DNA from: Luteimonas sp.
GTDB lineage: Bacteria > Pseudomonadota > Gammaproteobacteria > Xanthomonadales > Xanthomonadaceae
Length of the DNA stretch: 64,000 nt
Assembly (NCBI GenBank): GCA_024707405.1
Contig: JANPZU010000001.1
Coordinates: forward strand, 1-64,000
Reading direction: 5' to 3'
The notes under the pieces are model-generated. The model was not told where the DNA came from. It searched no databases and saw nothing but the letters and a program-made list of their open reading frames with translations. This document shows, piece by piece, positions 19,501 to 26,557 of the stretch (its first letter is position 1; each line of letters begins with the position of its first letter). A program made the position numbers and the translations under genes.

Positions 19501-20064
19501 GCTCACCGGTTCCAGCTTGCGCTTGAGGTCGTCGTCGGCGTAGCGCCGCACTTCCATCAGCCGGCGCACGGCATCGACATCGCTGCCGCCTTCCTGCGTC
19601 GACGACAGCGCGAGGCGCATGATCGGTTGCGTGGAGGGATTGAAACGCAGCAACACCGGCGGGCTCGCCTCCAGTGGCAACTGCAGCGTTTCCATCTTGT
19701 CGCGCACGTCCAGGCCGGCCTGCTCCATGTCCGTGCCCCAGGCGAACTCCAGCACCACGTCGCTCTGCCCGGTGCGCGAGATCGACTTGAGCTTGCGCAG
19801 GCCCTTGACCACGCCCAGCGCTTCTTCGGCCGGTTGCGAGATCAACGTTTCGATTTCGGTCGGTGCGGCGCCTTCGTAATCGGTGCGCACCGTCAGCGTG
19901 GGGTAGCTCAGGTCGGGCAGCAGCTCCACCTTCAACCCGGACAGCGAAATGATGCCGAACAAGACCAGCGTCAGCGTCATCATCGCGATGGTGACGCGGC
20001 GCCGCGTGGCGAATTCGATCAGGTCGAAGCCTCCGGCAGGGGCCGGCGCATCGTGCGGCGCCAT
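16582..20064 (-). CDS. RND-family efflux permease, first of two, with long central loop
   Basis: This 1160-residue permease starts MAPHDAP and has FDLIEFATRRRVTIAMM as its first cytosolic/TM segment, LATGLVVDDSIVVLESI in TM4 and a second repeat ending SAAAQVAEV. It is 100-150 residues longer than typical pumps: the linker between the two halves (about 560-670) is basic and contains an extra hydrophobic stretch (VFFGIAWLFVRLWRVLVAVVG). The start at 20064 is chosen because it follows the adaptor stop with a one-base gap, and the open frame upstream overlaps the adaptor gene. A glycine/serine-rich, poorly conserved loop (TTAGGSGSAASSGG) occurs near residue 265. Confidence 0.92.
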   Translation of the reverse strand: MAPHDAPAPAGGFDLIEFATRRRVTIAMMTLTLVLFGIISLSGLKVELLPDLSYPTLTVRTDYEGAAPTEIETLISQPAEEALGVVKGLRKLKSISRTGQSDVVLEFAWGTDMEQAGLDVRDKMETLQLPLEASPPVLLRFNPSTQPIMRLALSSTQEGGSDVDAVRRLMEVRRYADDDLKRKLEPVSGVAAVKVGGGLEDEIQVDIDQRRLAQLGLSLDSVIQRLRQENVNLSGGRLEEGSQRYLVRTVNQFATVEQIGDVLLTTAGGSGSAASSGGTNAQLMTAILGSRDPNVIAALRSDGSGGGSSPVRLRDVAEVRQGFKEREAVIRSAGNDAVEIAVYKEGDANTVATADALEARLETIRKELPRDIEMRVVEDQSVFIRHAISDVKFDAALGGTLAVLLIFLFLRDGWSTFVISLSLPVSIITTFFFMGQLGLSLNLMSLGGLALATGLVVDDSIVVLESIAKARERGLGVLQAAIEGTREVFMAVVASTLTTIAVFLPLVFVEGISGQLFRDQALTVSIAIAVSLVVSMTLVPMLSALKGRPPLAFPDEAPHPQWRPDSRWKKPVAATGRGIGATIRGVFFGIAWLFVRLWRVLVAVVGPVMRKASDISMAPYRRGEAAYLRMLPGALKRPWPVLAGAALSFALTLAVLPFLGMDLIPQLAQDRFEMTAKLPPGTPLAQTDAMIRDVQRRHADETGVRLLYGVSGTGTRLDASPTESGENIGKLAVVMDDTSREQALMDSLRTTMQDWPSAQVDFSRPELLSLSPPLEIEIEGNDLKTIRVAGNRLAELLRTNPHYADVKSTVEQGFPEIQIVFDQDRAAALGLTTRQIADTVVNKVRGSVATRYSFRDRKIDVLVRVQESERSSVDDIRRLIVNPGGAAPVELASVAEVVSTTGPSEIHRADQRRVAIVSANLRDIDLGAAVTEVQRLVADNPLGTDIEMRIGGQGEELGDSVRSLLFAFALAVFLVYLVMASQFESLLHPFVILFTIPLAMVGAIGALLLTRSPISVVVFIGLILLVGLVVKNAIILVDKVNQLREAGVAKRDALVEGARSRLRPIMMTTMTAVFGFMPLALAFGEGAEVRSPMAITVIGGLLVSTLLTLLVIPIVYDLLDRKPDEYYAERGRRARSAAAQVAEVIAHEQDALDGQDAKGA

Positions 20065-20065
20065 C

Positions 20066-21193
20066 TCAGTTCCCCGTCTGGCCGGACGTGCCCGCCGCCT
20101 GCTCCGCCTTGTCCGCGACCGCCTTGTCGCCCAGCACCTGCACCGCGCTGCCTTCGCGCAATGCGGACTTGCCGGCCACGACGACGGCATCGCCTTCGTC
20201 CAGTCCTTCGCGCACTTCGACCCACGCGCCTTCGGAGTAACCCAGGCCCAGCGTCACCCGCATCGCCTTGCCGTCGCGAATCACGTAGACCGCCGGTTCG
20301 CCGCCATCCTCGAGCAAGGCGCTGCGCGGCAGCACCAGCGCCGCTTCACGCTGGTCGTAGTTGATGCCGATCCGGGTGAACATGCCCGGCTGCAGTTCGG
20401 TGTTGCCCTCGAACGCGACGACCACGCGGAACGTGCCTGTGCCGGTATCGACCACCGGCGCCACGCGATCCACCTTGCCGACGAAGCGCTTGCCGGGCAG
20501 CGCATCGGCGGTCAGTTCCACTGCCTGCCCGGACTTGAGCTTGGCGACCTCGCGTTCGGGCACGTTGAGCGTGGCCTCGAGGCGGCTGGCATCGACGATG
20601 CGGAAGATCGGCGAATTGATCTGCACGAAGTTGCCAGGCTTGATGCTGCGCGAGGCGACCACGCCGGAGATCGGCGCGACCACCTGGGTGTACGACAGTT
20701 CGAGGTTCGCCATGCGGTTCACCGCGCGGGCGTTTTCCAGGTCGAAGCGCAACTGGTCGAGGTCGTTGGCGCTGACCATCTGCTGCGATTCAAGCTGCTG
20801 CGCGCGACGGAAGTTGGCCTCCAGCTTCTGCAACTGTGCCTGGCTCTGGGCGGCCTGCAGGCGGGCGCGGTCGGCGTCCAGGCGCACCAGCACCTGGCCG
20901 GCACGCACTTGCTGCCCTTCCTCGACCATCACTTGCAGGGCCACCCCGGAGGTCTTGGCCACCACCTGCGACTCGGCCACCGGCTCGAGGGTCGCGGTGT
21001 TGGAATAGCTGGCGGCGATGCCGCGCCGCTCGACCTTGGCCACCTCCACCGGGATCGCGTCCGGGCCCTTCTTATCGGCCTCCTTGGCCTGTGCATCCGT
21101 ACCCATCTTGCAGGCCGAAACAGCCAGGACGGCGGACAGGACGGCGGCCAACCGGATCAGGTGGAATCCGGGCACGGAACGAGACTTCGACAT
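20066..21193 (-). CDS. RND efflux periplasmic adaptor lipoprotein
   Basis: The adaptor (membrane-fusion protein) links the RND pumps to an outer-membrane channel. The 375-residue product starts at MSKSRSVPG (21193) and has a lipoprotein signal ending LSAVLAVSAC, so it is probably anchored through a lipidated cysteine at about residue 28. The lipoyl/barrel-sandwich halves (VMVEEGQQVRAGQVLVRLD and VVAPISGVVASRSIKPGNFV) flank a coiled-coil of about 60 residues; a beta-barrel and membrane-proximal domain follow. It is the first gene of the four-gene operon adaptor-pump-pump-CPBP. Confidence 0.92.
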   Translation of the reverse strand: MSKSRSVPGFHLIRLAAVLSAVLAVSACKMGTDAQAKEADKKGPDAIPVEVAKVERRGIAASYSNTATLEPVAESQVVAKTSGVALQVMVEEGQQVRAGQVLVRLDADRARLQAAQSQAQLQKLEANFRRAQQLESQQMVSANDLDQLRFDLENARAVNRMANLELSYTQVVAPISGVVASRSIKPGNFVQINSPIFRIVDASRLEATLNVPEREVAKLKSGQAVELTADALPGKRFVGKVDRVAPVVDTGTGTFRVVVAFEGNTELQPGMFTRIGINYDQREAALVLPRSALLEDGGEPAVYVIRDGKAMRVTLGLGYSEGAWVEVREGLDEGDAVVVAGKSALREGSAVQVLGDKAVADKAEQAAGTSGQTGN

Positions 21194-21416
21194 GACTGCA
21201 ATGAACCCCTGTGGTGTGGTAGCAAGGTATATCACCGCCCATCCCGGTCACATCCGCCAGAGGTCATGGTGACCAGTGGCAAACCGGGACAGGTCGGGAG
21301 AAGGACGGCGGCTGGGATGCGTTCGTGACCGGCGCGGTTGCACCCTTGGCGACGATCGGCGACGAAGAACCGCCGCCATTGTCGCGTCGGCCCGGATGCG
21401 AATCCGGAACGCATCG

Positions 21417-21445
21417 TTAACAGTCCGGGAGCCGCAAGCTATACT
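21417..21445 (+). promoter_or_regulatory. Sigma-70-type promoter for the cytochrome c pair
   Basis: TTAACA (21417-21422) and TATACT (21440-21445) each match the -35 and -10 consensus at five of six positions, with an ideal 17-base spacer, pointing toward the cytochrome gene at 21534. The rest of the 340-base gap between the divergent adaptor and cytochrome genes shows no gene; the operon promoter of the RND genes must lie on its other strand but I could not single it out. Confidence 0.7.
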
Positions 21446-21533
21446 TGGACAAATTGTCGCACCGCAGCTCCATGCCGATGCGATCCGGAATGCCAGCCAG
21501 CCATAACAGCCAAACAGGATTGCGGAAAACGAC

Positions 21534-21905
21534 ATGACGCGACCGTTGACGATCGCCGCTTGCCTTGCCATCGCCTCGCTTTCATACGCGGTTCTCGCGC
21601 AGGATCCGCCTGCCGCGGAACCCGCCCCGGCCGCGACGCCCCAGCCGACCGTCGGCAACGCCGACAACGGCCGCCTGCTGACCTACACCTGCGTCGGCTG
21701 CCACGGGGTGGAGGGCTATCGCAACATCTACCCGCACTACCACGTGCCGTTGATCGGCGGGCAGTCCGAGGTCTACCTGACCAACGCCCTGCACGAATAC
21801 CGCAAGGGCGCGCGCAAGCACCCGACGATGGAGGCGCAGGCACAAAGCTTCTCCGACCAGGACATCGCCGACATCGCGGCGTTCCTCTCCGGACTGCAGA
21901 AGTGA
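21534..21905 (+). CDS. Class I c-type cytochrome, periplasmic
   Basis: The 123-residue protein has a Sec signal peptide (cleavage probably after VLAQ/A near residue 22), a proline/alanine-rich spacer, and one haem-binding CVGCH motif at about residues 53-57. The distal part HPTMEAQAQSFSDQDIADIAAFLSGL supplies the axial methionine and the C-terminal helix typical of cytochrome c553/c4-like electron carriers. The next gene, 8 bases downstream, encodes a second cytochrome of the same class, so the two are probably co-transcribed. The redox partner is not evident. Confidence 0.92.
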   Translation: MTRPLTIAACLAIASLSYAVLAQDPPAAEPAPAATPQPTVGNADNGRLLTYTCVGCHGVEGYRNIYPHYHVPLIGGQSEVYLTNALHEYRKGARKHPTMEAQAQSFSDQDIADIAAFLSGLQK

Positions 21906-21913
21906 GCCGCGCC

Positions 21914-22342
21914 ATGACCCGCACGATCAAGTATTCCGCCCTCGCCTTCGCCCTGTCCGGCGCCCTGCTGCTGTCGGCTTGCGGTGGCGGTTCGACCACC
22001 GATGCCGGCCACCAGGCCGCTTCGTCCTCTGCCGGCCTGCCGACCGGCCGCATCGCCGAAGGCGAGCAGCAGGCGAACGCCAAGGGCCAGGCCACGGGCC
22101 AGTCCTGCATCGATTGCCACGGCGCCGACGGCAATGTGCCGCTGGATCCGAGCTACCCGAAGATCGGTGGCCAGTATCGCGATTACCTCGCGCACAGCCT
22201 GCAGCAGTACCGCGACGGCGGGCGCGAGCACGCGTTGATGTCGCAGCAGGCGACCGGCCTGAGCGACCAGCAGATCTCCGATCTCGCCGCGTACTTCGCC
22301 TCGCGCCCCACCCTGCTGCGCGACCTGCACAAGATCCACTGA
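21914..22342 (+). CDS. Class I c-type cytochrome, lipoprotein
   Basis: This 142-residue protein starts with a lipoprotein signal (SGALLLSAC, lipidated cysteine about residue 22) followed by a serine/alanine-rich linker. It holds one CIDCH haem motif, then IGGQYRDYLAHSLQQYRDG and HALMSQQATGLSDQQISDLAAYFAS, with the axial methionine in HALM. The layout is the same as in the preceding cytochrome and the two look like an ancestral duplication. Lipid anchoring implies a position at a membrane surface in the periplasm. It ends just before a strong terminator. Confidence 0.92.
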   Translation: MTRTIKYSALAFALSGALLLSACGGGSTTDAGHQAASSSAGLPTGRIAEGEQQANAKGQATGQSCIDCHGADGNVPLDPSYPKIGGQYRDYLAHSLQQYRDGGREHALMSQQATGLSDQQISDLAAYFASRPTLLRDLHKIH

Positions 22343-22373
22343 ACGCAAACATCGCGCGAAACAGGCAGCCATG

Positions 22374-22400
22374 AAAAACCCGCGGATTCCGCGGGTTTTT
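22374..22400. terminator. Bidirectional intrinsic terminator
   Basis: A perfect 12-base inverted repeat (AAAAACCCGCGG, loop ATT, CCGCGGGTTTTT) lies between the convergent cytochrome gene and the membrane protein gene that ends at 22417. With T5 on each strand it can terminate both transcripts. Confidence 0.92.
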
Positions 22401-22416
22401 CGTTTCCATCCTGCGA

Positions 22417-24030
22417 TCAACCGCCCGGCGGCGGCCTGGACAGGCTGTCCTGGTCTTCGTGCAGGTCGGGCTTGAACGGGATGTCCGGCGGCGGCCGCGC
22501 CTCGGCCTCGACATCGACCATGTTGGGATCGAACAAGCCGCATGCCCCGCCCAGCGCGAGGATCGCCACCGCGCAACGGATCGACTTGCTGGTGCCCGGG
22601 ATCGGGATCAGCACTTCCTTGATGCTCCGGCGCACCCATTCCTGCAGCAGGCTTTCCTGCGGCACCCAGAATCGGTCGAACGAGGTCGGCTCGTAGTCGG
22701 TGGGCGGGCGCTTGAGCCAGGTACCCATGCGATCGATCTTTTCGTAGTCCTCGGTGACGGTTCCCGGCGGCAATCCACCGCCGACCCGACCGGCGCTGCC
22801 GGCCATGCGCGGGCTGCCATCGGGATTGAACAGCCCGCTGGTGCCACCGGGACGATCACGCGTCGATGCGCCCCAGTCATCGCCACGACGTGCCGTGGGC
22901 AATGCGCCGGCGCCCGGCACGGGAGCCGCACCGCTCCCGGTCGCCGCAGCGTCCGGGCGCACACCCTGCCCGCTTCCCGGTGCCGGCGAGGTGGCCGTCG
23001 TCCCGCTCGCCTGGCGGTCGCTCGCCGAAGGCGATTGCCCGGTTCCCGCGCCGCTCGCGGTCGGTGCGGGTGGCGACGGCATGGGGATGTCGCGCGCGGT
23101 GACGGCACGTGCTTCGCTGCGGATCACCGGCGCCTCGATGCCGGGCGTGGCGACTTCACGCAATTCGACACGGTCGGGCTGCATCGGCAGTTCACGGATC
23201 CGCGCCTCCAGCCGTGGCGTCGGTGTCTCCGGCACCGCGACCTCGCGTTGGGGCAATGGCCGCAGGCTCGGTGGCACTGGTGGCGCATCGATGCTGCGGA
23301 TCTGGATCTGCGGCACGGTCGGCTGGCGGATCGACACGACCGGCGCACGGATGCCTTCGGCCTGTATCGGCGGCACCACGAAGTCAGTGTCCGGTTCGCT
23401 GGTCTCGGTCACCTGCAGCGGTTGCTGCGCCGGCGTGTCCACCGGCTGCGTTTCCGGTTGGGTCGGTGCCTGCGCCGGCTCCGGCAAGGGCGGTGTCGCC
23501 GCCGCCGAGGACGACTGCGCCTGCTGCGGCCGTGCATCGCTGGCATCGCTCTGTTCGGCGATGGCTGCAGGGGCGCCACCGGCTTCTTCATCGGGCGTGC
23601 CGTCGCCGATGAACTCGACCTGCACCGCGGTGTCCTCGCCGAAGCGTTCGTCCACGGGCATCGGGCCGGTGAAGCGCGCGTACATCAGCCAGATCATCGA
23701 CACGAACCAGAACACATGGAACAACAGGGTCAGCGCCATCGAAGCGATGCGCACACCGCGTTCGTCGCGATGCCGTTCGTGGCGCAGCAGGCTCACGAAG
23801 GCCTGCGCGGCATTGAGCCGTTGGTATCCGGTCGGGAACACCGGTTGCCGCCCGGCGAAGATCGCGATGATCGCTTCGACGCCCGCACCGGTCACGCGAT
23901 CGGCACGCGCCTTCATCGTGTCGAGCCACGACTGCCAGCCTTCTGGCAATTGCCCCAGCGGCGGCTGCGGACGAATCGAACGGCGCAAGCGCCGCTGCAG
24001 GGCCAGGATCAGTTCGGCGGACGTGAACAC
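22417..24030 (-). CDS. Transmembrane repetitive protein (Xanthomonadales-type), function unknown
   Basis: The 537-residue protein has a soluble N-terminus, one strong membrane helix (SMALTLLFHVFWFVSMIWLMYARF, about residues 96-119), and a very long low-complexity region rich in Pro, Ala, Thr and Gln up to about residue 400. A conserved-looking tail follows (TEDYEKIDRMGTWLKRPPTDYEPTSFDRFWVPQ). Proteins with this plan are annotated 'transmembrane repetitive protein' in Xanthomonas and relatives. The disordered segment resembles the periplasm-spanning parts of TonB-like or envelope-linking proteins, but no TonB C-terminal domain is seen. The stop of nfuA is 16 bases upstream, so they may share a transcript. 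Confidence 0.8.
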   Translation of the reverse strand: MFTSAELILALQRRLRRSIRPQPPLGQLPEGWQSWLDTMKARADRVTGAGVEAIIAIFAGRQPVFPTGYQRLNAAQAFVSLLRHERHRDERGVRIASMALTLLFHVFWFVSMIWLMYARFTGPMPVDERFGEDTAVQVEFIGDGTPDEEAGGAPAAIAEQSDASDARPQQAQSSSAAATPPLPEPAQAPTQPETQPVDTPAQQPLQVTETSEPDTDFVVPPIQAEGIRAPVVSIRQPTVPQIQIRSIDAPPVPPSLRPLPQREVAVPETPTPRLEARIRELPMQPDRVELREVATPGIEAPVIRSEARAVTARDIPMPSPPAPTASGAGTGQSPSASDRQASGTTATSPAPGSGQGVRPDAAATGSGAAPVPGAGALPTARRGDDWGASTRDRPGGTSGLFNPDGSPRMAGSAGRVGGGLPPGTVTEDYEKIDRMGTWLKRPPTDYEPTSFDRFWVPQESLLQEWVRRSIKEVLIPIPGTSKSIRCAVAILALGGACGLFDPNMVDVEAEARPPPDIPFKPDLHEDQDSLSRPPPGG

Positions 24031-24046
24031 GCGCGCCTACGGCCCG

Positions 24047-24631
24047 TCAGCGGGGGATGTACGGCGCACTGCCGGTGTCGTGGTCGGTCGCATCGCGCAC
24101 CGCGGTCACGCCGGGCACCTTTTCGATGAGCGTCTTCTCGATGCCCTGTTTCAGGGTGACGTCGGCCATGCCGCAACCGTGGCAGCCACCGCCGAAACGC
24201 AGCAACACCACGCCATCGGCAGTGATTTCCTGCAAGGCGACATTGCCACGGTGCTGTGCAAGCTGCGGATTGATCTCGAACTCGATCAACCAGCGCACCC
24301 GTTCGACCAGCGAAGCCGATGCCTCGGGCGCCTCGCCCTTGATCTTCGGTGCGCGGATCTGCAACTGGCCACCGGTGCTCTGCGTGACGTAGTCGATCTC
24401 CGCCCCATCGAGGAAGCGCGTGCTGTCGCCATCGAGCCACAACGTGAAACCGTCGCAATCGATCGCCCACTCGTCGCCCTGCAGGTCGCGCGGTTCGGCA
24501 AACTCCAGGCGCACGTCGGCTTTCGACGTCCCCGGATGCACTGCGGCGAGCCGGACGCCGAGGCCCGGCAGCGATTCGCGTTCGATCAGCTTGCGGAAGT
24601 GCGATTGTGCGCTGTCGGAAATCTGGATCAT
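24047..24631 (-). CDS. nfuA: Fe-S cluster biogenesis protein NfuA
   Basis: NfuA accepts and delivers [4Fe-4S] clusters to target enzymes, especially under oxidative stress. The 194-residue product has the degenerate A-type domain at the N-terminus (starting [16 protein letters not shown]) and a C-terminal NifU-like domain with [16 protein letters not shown], giving the cluster cysteines Cys150 and Cys153. E. coli NfuA has 191 residues and the same layout. It lies back to back with the pterin dehydratase gene. Confidence 0.95.
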   Translation of the reverse strand: MIQISDSAQSHFRKLIERESLPGLGVRLAAVHPGTSKADVRLEFAEPRDLQGDEWAIDCDGFTLWLDGDSTRFLDGAEIDYVTQSTGGQLQIRAPKIKGEAPEASASLVERVRWLIEFEINPQLAQHRGNVALQEITADGVVLLRFGGGCHGCGMADVTLKQGIEKTLIEKVPGVTAVRDATDHDTGSAPYIPR

Positions 24632-24721
24632 CGGCGTATTCTAGCGATCCGCGCCGCATGCGCCCGCCCCAGACCCGCTGCCGGATGAATGGCCGCGGAT
24701 GCTTTCGTGAGGAGTTCCGAG

Positions 24722-25063
24722 ATGTCCGACCTGATCCCGCTCGCCCAGGCCCATTGCAGTCCGCGCCGCGGCCATGAGCACCGGCTCACCGAGGCCAGCA
24801 TCCGCGAACTGCTGCCGCAGGTGCCGGGCTGGGATCTGGTCGAGGACGGCCACGCGATCAGCAAGACTTTCCGCTTCGACGACTACCACAGGACGATGGC
24901 GTTCGTGAACGCATTGGCCTTCGTTGCGCACCGCGAAGACCACCACCCCGACCTGGGCGTGCACTACGACCGTTGCGTGGTGCGGTTCTCGACCCACGAC
25001 GTGGGCGGATTGAGCGAAAACGACTTCATCTGCGCCGCCAGGGCCGACGCGCTGGTGGCATGA
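24722..25063 (+). CDS. phhB: 4a-hydroxytetrahydrobiopterin dehydratase (pterin-4-alpha-carbinolamine dehydratase)
   Basis: This small cytosolic enzyme regenerates dihydropterin after phenylalanine hydroxylase turnover. The 113-residue protein has the catalytic [33 protein letters not shown] stretch with the paired histidines. The start at 24722 ([12 protein letters not shown]) is preceded by GAGGAGTT at good spacing; the frame is open 11 codons upstream but lacks family similarity. No phenylalanine hydroxylase gene is nearby, and in bacteria without it the protein may serve another pterin-linked or moonlighting role. Confidence 0.93.
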   Translation: MSDLIPLAQAHCSPRRGHEHRLTEASIRELLPQVPGWDLVEDGHAISKTFRFDDYHRTMAFVNALAFVAHREDHHPDLGVHYDRCVVRFSTHDVGGLSENDFICAARADALVA

Positions 25064-25095
25064 GGCCCTTCCCCTGGAAAGGCACATGAATTGCC

Positions 25096-25170
25096 TGTCG
25101 TAGGGCCGAGCTTGCTCGGCTCTGCGGGGTCTACGGACAGGGGCGCTTCTGCGACGGCACGCCTACGACA
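25096..25170. repeat. REP-type palindromic element at the 3' end of rluC
   Basis: A 75-base element is bounded by the inverted ends TGTCGTAGG and CCTACGACA. Next to the left end lies the hairpin GCCGAGC, TT, GCTCGGC (25105-25120). It resembles the aguA-aguB element in plan (GTAGGGC followed by a hairpin with a TT loop) but with a different stem. Its right end overlaps the rluC stop codon. Confidence 0.65.
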
Positions 25171-26128
25171 AGCGGTCGAGCACCTCGACCAGCTCGCCGG
25201 CCAGCGGCGCATCCAGCAGGTATGCCGCCCGCCCGCCATCGAGCGCGAACTCCAGCGACGCTGCATGCAGGAACAGGCGCTTCAGTCCGGTCTGTTCTCG
25301 CAGGCGCTTGTTGACCGCCTCGTCGCCGTACTTCGGGTCGCCCGCGACCGGATGACCGATGTGCTGCGCATGTACCCGGATCTGGTGGGTGCGCCCGGTT
25401 TCGATGCGCACTTCGCAATAGGAATGTCCGCCACGCCGTTCCAGCACGCGGAAATGGCTCAGCGACGCCTTGCCCTCCCGATGCACCTGCACGTGCCGCT
25501 CGCCACCCTGGCGCATATTGACGTGCAGCGGTGCGTCCACGCTCATCACGCCATCGGGCATGCGCCCGGCCAGCAAGGTCAGGTAGCGCTTGGAGATGCC
25601 CTCGCCGTTGACAGCAGGATCCTCGCGCATCAATGCCTGCAGTTCGCGCAACGCCGACCGCTTCTTGGCCACGACCATCAGGCCGGAAGTCTCCCGGTCG
25701 AGTCGGTGCACCAGTTCCAGTTCCTGGTTCGGTCGCAACGCACGCAGGGTTTCGATGACCCCGAAGCTGATCCCGCTGCCGCCATGGCTGGCGATGCCGC
25801 TGGGTTTGCTGATCGCCAGCAAGCGGTCGTCCTCGAACACGATGCTGGCCGACATCGCCTCCAGCAGTCCCTTGCCGGGCGCTCCCTTGTCGCCGGGTTC
25901 GCTGAGACGAACCGGCGGGATCCGGACAAGATCGCCCCCTTGCAGGCGGGTCTCCGGCTTGGCGCGGCCACCGTTCACGCGCACCTGGCCGCTGCGCACG
26001 ATCTTGTAGATCAAGGACTTCGGCGCGCCCTTCAACTGGCCCAGCAGGAAGTTGTCGAGCCGCTGGCCATCGCGATCCGTGGCCACCTCGACGATGCGCA
26101 CGCCGGCGCTGGCAGGAGTCTCTGTCAT
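25163..26128 (-). CDS. rluC: 23S rRNA pseudouridine synthase C
   Basis: RluC makes pseudouridine at 23S rRNA positions 955, 2504 and 2580 (E. coli numbering). The 321-residue protein has an N-terminal S4-like RNA-binding domain (DRDGQRLDNFLLGQLK... at 18-60) and the RluA-family catalytic domain with HRLDRETSGL, catalytic Asp144, then RYLTLLAGR and GRTHQIRVHAQHIGHPVAGDPKYG. It is divergent from rne, the same arrangement as in E. coli, which supports RluC over RluD. Confidence 0.94.
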   Translation of the reverse strand: MTETPASAGVRIVEVATDRDGQRLDNFLLGQLKGAPKSLIYKIVRSGQVRVNGGRAKPETRLQGGDLVRIPPVRLSEPGDKGAPGKGLLEAMSASIVFEDDRLLAISKPSGIASHGGSGISFGVIETLRALRPNQELELVHRLDRETSGLMVVAKKRSALRELQALMREDPAVNGEGISKRYLTLLAGRMPDGVMSVDAPLHVNMRQGGERHVQVHREGKASLSHFRVLERRGGHSYCEVRIETGRTHQIRVHAQHIGHPVAGDPKYGDEAVNKRLREQTGLKRLFLHAASLEFALDGGRAAYLLDAPLAGELVEVLDRLS

Positions 26129-26557
26129 GAATGGTTTATCTGTTACACTCGGCTGGCGAGATAAGGTGCTGATTTCGCAGGGAGTTCACGGGCCGAAAGT
26201 CCGCCTTCCGCGAGTCCCGGCCAGTGCGCGACCACCACCCTCGGGGTGGACATGTTAGCGGCTGGACGGCAGCGCCCGACATCGCCCGGTGCATCGCACC
26301 GGCGCTGAACACGTCCCGTGCGACGCGACGGCCCGCCCGAAAGGCTGGCCCGCCGCGGCCGCCGGCCCAGTAACACTATGGAATGAAGTAGCGCTCCCGC
26401 GGTTCGCCGTGGTGCCGTAGCGCTGGACACCCGGATCGCCGCTGCGCTTGCGCGGCTGGCGGCCACCCGACGACTCCAGGCGAAACGCCCGGCGTTCCGC
26501 GCGCCTGCCGCAGGGATCACTCCCGACGGCAGCGTGAAGCGCGAGAGGAACGCAACA
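26129..26557 (+). promoter_or_regulatory. rluC-rne divergent intergenic region and long rne leader
   Basis: These 429 bases hold no gene. At 26141-26149 there is an extended -10 sequence (TGT then TACACT) pointing toward rne with no good -35, which would give a leader of about 400 bases. The leader is very GC-rich and full of short inverted repeats (for example around 26255-26400), so it should be heavily folded. In E. coli the long rne leader lets RNase E control its own mRNA; a similar role here is inference. A GAGAGGA ribosome-binding site lies at 26542-26548. Confidence 0.5.

Noticed and set aside
13373-20364. Very long plus-strand open frames (over 1000 codons each) opposite the RND pump genes
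   Set aside because: They mirror the coding strand in a high-GC genome, have no domain features, and are rich in His/Arg/Gln as expected for antisense frames.
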